Shown here piece by piece: positions 6,252-9,957 of a stretch of 9,957 nucleotides of DNA (the stretch's first letter is position 1; each line of letters opens with the position of its first letter). The notes beneath the pieces were generated by a model that searched no databases, was not told the DNA's origin, and saw only the letters and a program-made list of their open reading frames with translations. A program made the translations under genes and the position numbers. Origin of the DNA: an uncultured Campylobacter sp. GTDB lineage: Bacteria > Campylobacterota > Campylobacteria > Campylobacterales > Campylobacteraceae. Where the stretch lies: positions 1-9,957 of the forward strand of contig NZ_CALIIS010000227.1 of assembly GCF_938017705.1 (NCBI RefSeq), given 5' to 3'.

Positions 6252-6899
6252 ATGGCTAACAACCGAGTTATAAAGATGCATTACGAGCTAAAAGACGGCA
6301 AAACCGGCGAAATTTTAGAATCAAATTTAAACTCCGACCCGATCGCCTTTCTTAGCGGCAAAGATCAAATCATCCAAAAGCTGGAAGATGAAATTTTAAA
6401 TCTACAAGCGGGCGAGAGCAAAACAGTTCGCATAAGCCCGAGCGACGGGGTCGGCGAGTATAGAGAGGACGCCGTGCAAATCCTGCCTAAAGAGCAGTTT
6501 GCGGGCATCGATCTGGTCGTCGGCATGGAGCTTTTCGGTCAGGCGGAGGACGGCGCGACTACCCGCGTGAGCGTCAAAGCTATCGGCGAGCAGGACGTTA
6601 CCATCGATTTCAACCATCCATTCGCGGGCAAGGAGCTGGAATTTAACGTAAAAATCGTCGAGAACCGCGAAGCGACGGCGGACGAAATTCTTACCGGTCA
6701 GCCGGAGGGTGCTCACAGCTGCGGCTGCGGACATAATCATCACGAGGGACACGAGTGCTGCGGCGGACACGGACACGATCATGCAGAGGATCACGAGTGT
6801 TGCGGAGGCCATGGGCATGTAGACGGTCATGAATGTTGCGGGGGTCACGATCACGGGAAAGATCACGAGTGCTGCGGCGGGCACCATCACGAGCATTAG
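6252..6899 (+). CDS. slyD: SlyD-type FKBP peptidyl-prolyl isomerase with a His/Cys metal-binding tail
   Basis: SlyD is a cytoplasmic chaperone and prolyl isomerase that also carries nickel for [NiFe] hydrogenase maturation. The 215 residues comprise an FKBP domain split by an insert-in-flap domain. N-terminal FKBP strands are at 3-66 (VIKMHYELKDGKTGEILESN, FLSGKDQIIQKLEDEILNL), the insert is at about 70-118, and FKBP resumes at NHPFAGKELEFNVKIVENREATADEI. From about residue 155 the tail is almost only His, Cys, Gly, Asp and Glu, with four copies of HECCGGH and about 19 His and 10 Cys in all. The usual AYG motif of the active site reads GVG here (Val67 in place of the common Tyr). ATG 6252 follows AGGAG at 6241-6245. 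The 50-base gap upstream is AT-rich with no convincing terminator. Confidence 0.94.
   Translation: MANNRVIKMHYELKDGKTGEILESNLNSDPIAFLSGKDQIIQKLEDEILNLQAGESKTVRISPSDGVGEYREDAVQILPKEQFAGIDLVVGMELFGQAEDGATTRVSVKAIGEQDVTIDFNHPFAGKELEFNVKIVENREATADEILTGQPEGAHSCGCGHNHHEGHECCGGHGHDHAEDHECCGGHGHVDGHECCGGHDHGKDHECCGGHHHEH
6750..6896 (+). repeat. Four in-frame repeats encoding HECCGGH in the slyD tail
   Basis: The units start at 6750, 6792, 6828 and 6864, so spacings are 42, 36 and 36 bases. Each encodes HECCGGH followed by a variable His/Asp/Gly spacer. Unit DNA differs mainly at third positions (for example CACGAGTGCTGC against CATGAATGTTGC), so the copies are not recent but could still recombine and change tail length. 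Confidence 0.85.
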
Positions 6900-6908
6900 G
6901 ACTTTTTT

Positions 6909-7853
6909 ATGAAATTTGCTTTTATCTTCCCAGGGCAGGGCTGCCAAAGCGTAGGTATGGGCAGGGAGTTTTATGAGAACTCCGATCCTGCGCGCGCGCT
7001 TTTGGATGAGGCTTCAAGTTTTACCGACATCGATTTTAAAAATTTACTGTTTGAGCCCGGCGACAAGCTTGACGTTTCGGAATTTACGCAACCCGCGATT
7101 GCATTAAATTCTATGATGGCGCTTGCGGCGCTGCAAGAAAGAGCGGATCAAGAAGAGCTTAACATCGCTCCGCAGTTTTTGCTTGGCCATTCGCTGGGCG
7201 AGTTTAGCGCGCTAAGCGCTGCGGGAGGCATGGAGCCGAAGCAGATGCTAAAGCTCGTAAATATTCGCGGCAGGCTTATGCAGAGCGCCTGCGAGGGCAA
7301 AGGCGCCGGAATGATGGTGATCTTGGCTCTTGCCGACGAGGCGGTCGAGAAAATTTGCGCGGATGCGACGAGCGCGGGCAAGCAGGTTTGGGCGGCGAAT
7401 TATAACTGCGACGGGCAGATCGTAGTCGCGGGCAAAAAAGATGATCTCGCAGCACTCGAGGGCGAGTTTAAAGCCGCGGGCGCAAAGCGCGCAATGCTAC
7501 TGAATATGAGCGTCGCGAGCCACTGCCCTATGCTACAAAGCGCCAGCGACGAGCTTTTGGAATTTTTGCGCCCCGCGTTAAAAGAGAGCTTTGCTCCAGT
7601 CGTCGCTAATGCCACAGCGCGCGCATACACGACGAAATCCGAAGCGCTAGAGCTGCTGAAAGCCCAGCTTGTCGGCCCCGTGCTTTACAAGCAAAGCATC
7701 AAAAATTACGAGAGCGAGGCGGACTGCTTCATCGAGTTCGGCGCGGCGGTTTTAAAAGGTATAAACAAAAAGATCACGCAGAAGCCGACCTTCAGCATCA
7801 CGGATCTTGCGAGCCTAGACGAGTTTTTGAAATTTGCAAAGGAGAATGGATGA
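6909..7853 (+). CDS. fabD: Malonyl-CoA:ACP transacylase
   Basis: FabD moves the malonyl group from CoA to acyl carrier protein, supplying the extender for fatty-acid synthesis in the cytoplasm. The 314 residues match the family length. The N-terminus FIFPGQGCQSVGMG carries the oxyanion-hole Gln10, the nucleophile elbow LLGHSLGEFSAL carries Ser95, NIRGRLMQ carries the malonyl-carboxylate Arg120, and VASHCPML carries the catalytic His205. The C-terminal FGAAVLKGINKKI replaces the more common G-P-G-K-V-L form. ATG 6909 has a Shine-Dalgarno (TAGGA, 6897-6901) that overlaps the slyD stop, and the 3' end overlaps mtnN by four bases, so the genes are probably co-translated. Confidence 0.96.
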   Translation: MKFAFIFPGQGCQSVGMGREFYENSDPARALLDEASSFTDIDFKNLLFEPGDKLDVSEFTQPAIALNSMMALAALQERADQEELNIAPQFLLGHSLGEFSALSAAGGMEPKQMLKLVNIRGRLMQSACEGKGAGMMVILALADEAVEKICADATSAGKQVWAANYNCDGQIVVAGKKDDLAALEGEFKAAGAKRAMLLNMSVASHCPMLQSASDELLEFLRPALKESFAPVVANATARAYTTKSEALELLKAQLVGPVLYKQSIKNYESEADCFIEFGAAVLKGINKKITQKPTFSITDLASLDEFLKFAKENG

Positions 7854-8548
7854 AAGTTGCGATCTTAGGCGCTATGCCCGAAGAGATCGAGCCGCTGCTG
7901 TCCGCGCTGCGCGAGCGGGGCGTGAGCGTGGAGGCTGTGGAGCATGCGAATAATAAATTCTACGCCGCCAAGCTTAACGGCCACGATCTCGTGATCGCGT
8001 ATTCGAAGATCGGCAAGGTAAATTCCGCCCTGACGGCTACGGTTATGATCGAGAAATTCGGCGCGCGCGCGCTCATTTTTACAGGCGTCGCGGGGGCTTT
8101 GAAGCGCGGCATTAAGATCGGCGAAATTTTATACGCCACCTCGCTCGTGCAGCACGATCTGGACATCACGGCGTTTGGGCATCCGCACGGATTCGTGCCG
8201 GGAAGTAAAATTTCAGTCCAAACCGACGCGAAGCTAAATTCTATCGCGCAAAGCGTCGCAGAACAGCTTGGCATCACGCTAAAATCAGGCGTCATCGCTA
8301 GCGGCGATCAGTTCGTAAGCGGCGAGGAGCGCAAGAGCTGGATCGAGCGGACGTTTGACGCGAGCGCGGTCGAGATGGAGGGAGCGAGCGTAGCGCAGGT
8401 GTGCGACGCGCTGGGCGTGCCGTTTTGCGTACTGCGCGCGATAAGCGACGAGGCGGGACACAAAGCCGAGTTCGATTTTGACGAGTTTATGGTAAAAAGC
8501 GCGCAGACGAGCGCAAATTTTGTCCTAAAAATGATCGAAAGGTTATGA
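7850..8548 (+). CDS. mtnN: 5'-methylthioadenosine/S-adenosylhomocysteine nucleosidase (Pfs)
   Basis: This enzyme cleaves adenine from methylthioadenosine and S-adenosylhomocysteine, feeding methionine recycling and LuxS-type pathways. In Campylobacter and Helicobacter the same enzyme also hydrolyses 6-amino-6-deoxyfutalosine for menaquinone synthesis; that second role is from family knowledge and cannot be read from sequence. The 232 residues show the expected sites: Glu12 in AMPEEIEPLL, the FTGVAGAL turn at about 77, AVEMEGASVAQVC with Met176 and Glu177 for ribose binding, and RAISDEAG with the catalytic acid Asp200. The ATGA overlap with fabD and a strong AAGGAG at 7839-7844 mark the start; a second ATGA overlap links it to the next gene. 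Confidence 0.96.
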   Translation: MKVAILGAMPEEIEPLLSALRERGVSVEAVEHANNKFYAAKLNGHDLVIAYSKIGKVNSALTATVMIEKFGARALIFTGVAGALKRGIKIGEILYATSLVQHDLDITAFGHPHGFVPGSKISVQTDAKLNSIAQSVAEQLGITLKSGVIASGDQFVSGEERKSWIERTFDASAVEMEGASVAQVCDALGVPFCVLRAISDEAGHKAEFDFDEFMVKSAQTSANFVLKMIERL

Positions 8549-9294
8549 TAAACCTCTCCAAAAAGCTACTGCGCCGCGTCGGACAAACCAACGCCAAATA
8601 CAAGATGTTCGAGCGCGGCGATAAAATTTTACTAGCCCTTAGCGGCGGTAAGGACAGCATGAGTCTGGCGCACGTGCTAAAGCACTTCCAAAGCGTAAGC
8701 CCGCTAGATTGGGAGTTTCGAGCCGTCACCGTTACTTACGGTATCGGCGAGGATCTGCGCGAGATAAGCGCCCATTTTAAAGAGCACGAGATTCCCTACG
8801 AGATAATCGATACTAAAATTTTTGAATTCGGCAAAGAAAAAATCCGCGCAAACACCACGTTTTGCAGTTTTTGCTCGCGTATGAGGCGCGGATACATCTA
8901 CTCCTACGCGCTTGAGCACGGCTTTAATAAGATCGCCATCGCCCACCACCTCGACGATGCCGCGGAGAGCTTTTTTATGAATTTCACCTTCAACGGCGCG
9001 CTGCGCACCCTCGCTCCGCGCTATGTCGCCGAAAACGGGCTTGTGATCATCCGCCCGTTTATTCTTACGCGCGAGCGCCAAATCGCAGCCTGTGCCAGAG
9101 ATAACGAGCTTCCGATAATGCGCGAGGAGGATGTCTGCCCCGCGAGGCAATACGGCGGCAAGGAACCCACCGCGCGCGCCGCTACAAAGGAGCTTTTGGC
9201 GCAGTATGAAAAGGCCCATCCGAGGTTTTTTATCAGCCTGCAAGCGGCGTTTGCCAACATCCACGAAGAGACCTTTTTCGAGCCTAAATTTTAA
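8545..9294 (+). CDS. ttcA: TtcA-like PP-loop tRNA 2-thiocytidine synthetase
   Basis: TtcA-family enzymes activate a tRNA base with ATP and insert sulfur, giving 2-thiocytidine at position 32, using a [4Fe-4S] cluster. The 249 residues include the PP-loop SGGKDS at 33-38 and the pair Cys107-x-x-Cys110 (TFCSFCSRMRRG). The helix FNKIAIAHHLDDAAESFFMN follows, and a third cysteine, Cys198, sits in EEDVCPARQ. Three cysteines in this arrangement hold the cluster in TtcA. It is shorter than E. coli TtcA (about 311). The ATGA overlap with mtnN suggests co-translation. The stop TAA (9292-9294) lies inside an AAATTTTAAAATTTT palindrome. Substrate is inferred from the family; a related thiolation target is possible. 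Confidence 0.85.
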   Translation: MINLSKKLLRRVGQTNAKYKMFERGDKILLALSGGKDSMSLAHVLKHFQSVSPLDWEFRAVTVTYGIGEDLREISAHFKEHEIPYEIIDTKIFEFGKEKIRANTTFCSFCSRMRRGYIYSYALEHGFNKIAIAHHLDDAAESFFMNFTFNGALRTLAPRYVAENGLVIIRPFILTRERQIAACARDNELPIMREEDVCPARQYGGKEPTARAATKELLAQYEKAHPRFFISLQAAFANIHEETFFEPKF

Positions 9295-9300
9295 AATTTT
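9286..9300. repeat. AAATTTTAAAATTTT palindrome at the ttcA stop
   Basis: The same A/T-only palindrome occurs again at 9813-9828, 9839-9853 and 9908-9923 (with one more A in two of them). This copy contains the stop codon. It has no G or C, so a hairpin would be weak and I do not call it a terminator. Confidence 0.75.
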
Positions 9301-9302
9301 AA

Positions 9303-9740
9303 GCGGTCTGCACTCTCCTGCTCAAACGAATTCAAAGCGCGCAGTTTTTGCGATAACATTAGTTTCGTACGCCTAGTTCGATTTTTTGGCTTAAATGAGC
9401 CTGACACACGCAAGAGCAGTTGTTTCCCTGTGCTCGAACGAACCGCGAGCCGCAGCGTGAGCGGTTGGATCACTGTGTCTAAATTGCGGTCTGGGCGATT
9501 GCTCTCCTGCGTATGAGTTGTGCACGAGCCGCAGCGAATAGCTATCCCCCTACGTCCGACTGCGCGCTAGAGTGGTTGTACTTCTGCGTCCGAAGCTGTG
9601 CACACGAGCTTAGGCTGTGCGCCCGAGGGCTGCGAGTAGGGCGGGTTGCGCCGCCTGCATCTGCTTTTGCGAAATGCCTGCATCTGCTTTCGTCCTACTC
9701 GGGCGTCGCTCAAGCGAGCTTCACGGGCGAATATTAGGAG
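9303..9740. other. GC-rich intergenic stretch with short direct and inverted repeats; no gene supported
   Basis: I find no reading frame here with a ribosome-binding site and a recognisable product on either strand. Repeats seen by eye are: GCGGTCTG followed by CTCTCCTGC at 9303-9321 and again at 9486-9510; CGAGCCGCAGCG at 9446-9457 and 9525-9536; a 19-base imperfect tandem starting GCTGTGC at 9595 and 9614; and GCCTGCATCTGCTTT at 9653-9667 and 9676-9690. Inverted repeats at 9403-9479 and 9633-9701 could fold as RNA. It may be a decayed gene, a species-specific repeat, or an unannotated structured RNA. Confidence 0.6.
9633..9701. repeat. Inverted repeat of 11 bp enclosing two direct repeats
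   Basis: CGAGTAGGGCG (9633-9643) can pair with CGTCCTACTCG (9691-9701), ten Watson-Crick pairs and one G-U when read as + strand RNA. The enclosed 47 bases contain GCCTGCATCTGCTTT twice, 23 bases apart. No T-run follows, so this is not an ordinary terminator. Confidence 0.6.
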
Positions 9741-9796
9741 GCTTGCAAAGTTTGCGCGAAAGACAGTTGTAGAAATTTTATTCCGAAAAGTATTTT

Positions 9797-9935
9797 TGAA
9801 ATTTTACTTCACAAAATTTTAAAATTTTCAACCAGACTAAATTTTAAAATTTTAACGAAGCCCGATTCAAAACTTCGACGAAACCGAATTATGAAATTTT
9901 ATCCCGCAAAATTTTAAAATTTTATCGGCAGACTA
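9797..9935. repeat. AT-rich direct repeat of about 43 bp, two copies, with palindromes
   Basis: Copy 1 (9797-9839) and copy 2 (9892-9935) share the layout TGAAATTTTA, a short C-containing spacer, CAAAATTTTAAAATTTT, a five- or six-base spacer, and CAGACTA. A third palindrome sits between them at 9839-9853. No gene is seen. The AT-rich, self-complementary sequence could be a spacer repeat of the species or a protein-binding region ahead of a gene beyond the window. Confidence 0.65.
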
Positions 9936-9957
9936 TAGTTTGAAATACAATCGCAGA

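Noticed and set aside
6402..6947. Minus-strand open frame opposite slyD
   Set aside because: Its Val/Met/Ala-rich product is the reverse of the His/Cys tail codons; the + strand gene is certain.
8704..9264. 186-residue minus-strand open frame opposite ttcA
   Set aside because: Shadow frame of a well-supported gene in GC-rich sequence; no known family motif and no start signal.
9286..9300. Rho-independent terminator after ttcA
   Set aside because: The inverted repeat has no G-C pairs and the following T-run is only four bases.
9382..9401. Terminator: GGCT/AGCC hairpin beside a T-run at about 9382-9387
   Set aside because: On the + strand the T-run comes before the hairpin, and on the - strand it would be an A-run after a 4-bp stem at best, so neither orientation fits.
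9291..9473. 60-residue minus-strand open frame after ttcA
   Set aside because: Arg/Lys/Leu-rich, no recognisable domain, no Shine-Dalgarno, and its stop lies in the A/T palindrome.
9403..9479. tRNA, because the length (77) and branched fold are suggestive
   Set aside because: There is no T-loop GGTTCGAnTCC-type motif, no D-loop pattern and no proper anticodon arm on either strand.
9513..9737. 74-residue plus-strand open frame in the tail
   Set aside because: Cys/Arg/Ser-rich translation of repeat sequence, no ribosome-binding site, not a known family.
9736..9774. AGGAGG at 9736-9741 as a start signal for a small gene
   Set aside because: The TTG at 9752 downstream gives only six codons before a stop, and no other frame opens.
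9946..9951. TACAAT as the -10 of a gene beyond the window
   Set aside because: One mismatch in AT-rich DNA without an extended TG, and no downstream gene is visible to support it.

Overview
All genes in this window lie on the + strand and form a nearly gapless run: atpD (3' part) - atpC - tolQ - tolR - tolA-like - a small secreted TolA-domain protein - tolB - pal - cpoB - slyD - fabD - mtnN - a TtcA-like PP-loop gene. A gene-poor tail of about 660 bases follows. From memory, Campylobacter jejuni has the same order (ATP synthase beta/epsilon, exbB/exbD-type genes, a TonB/TolA-like gene, tolB, omp18/pal, a TPR gene, slyD, fabD, pfs, a PP-loop ATPase). The base composition is richer in GC than C. 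jejuni, and short AAATTTT strings are very common. This suggests one of the higher-GC, mostly oral Campylobacter species (C. gracilis, C. showae or C. rectus type). The genus is a fairly firm inference; the species is a guess.

Positions 1-1236 end the F1Fo ATP synthase operon. tolQ starts two bases after the atpC stop, so the machine that makes ATP from proton motive force is physically joined to the Tol-Pal system that spends it. Positions 1239-6201 encode Tol-Pal. TolQ and TolR form the inner-membrane proton-driven motor. TolA spans the periplasm, TolB is a periplasmic beta-propeller, Pal is the lipoprotein that binds peptidoglycan, and CpoB is a coiled-coil/TPR periplasmic protein. A good extended -10 promoter lies between tolB and pal, so pal-cpoB can probably be transcribed apart from the long upstream message.

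The most unusual item is an extra 120-residue gene between tolA and tolB (3198-3560). Its mature part is a copy of the TolA C-terminal domain (44 of 75 aligned residues identical, no gaps), but it carries a cleavable signal peptide instead of a membrane anchor. Its ribosome-binding site and signal peptide resemble those of tolB, and the stop-codon/leader sequences after tolA and after the small gene also match. A single tandem duplication of about 410 bp, running from the TolA domain into the tolB signal-peptide codons, would explain the whole arrangement. The last part of the copy has since been frameshifted.

Positions 6252-9294 are housekeeping genes, more GC-rich than the tol block: SlyD with a His/Cys metal-binding tail, malonyl-CoA:ACP transacylase FabD, MTA/SAH nucleosidase, and a TtcA-like tRNA-thiolation enzyme. 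The last three are linked by 4-base ATGA overlaps. Positions 9295-9957 hold no gene I can support. They contain a GC-rich stretch full of short direct and inverted repeats (9303-9740), then an AT-rich stretch with repeated AAATTTTAAAATTTT palindromes (9797-9935).
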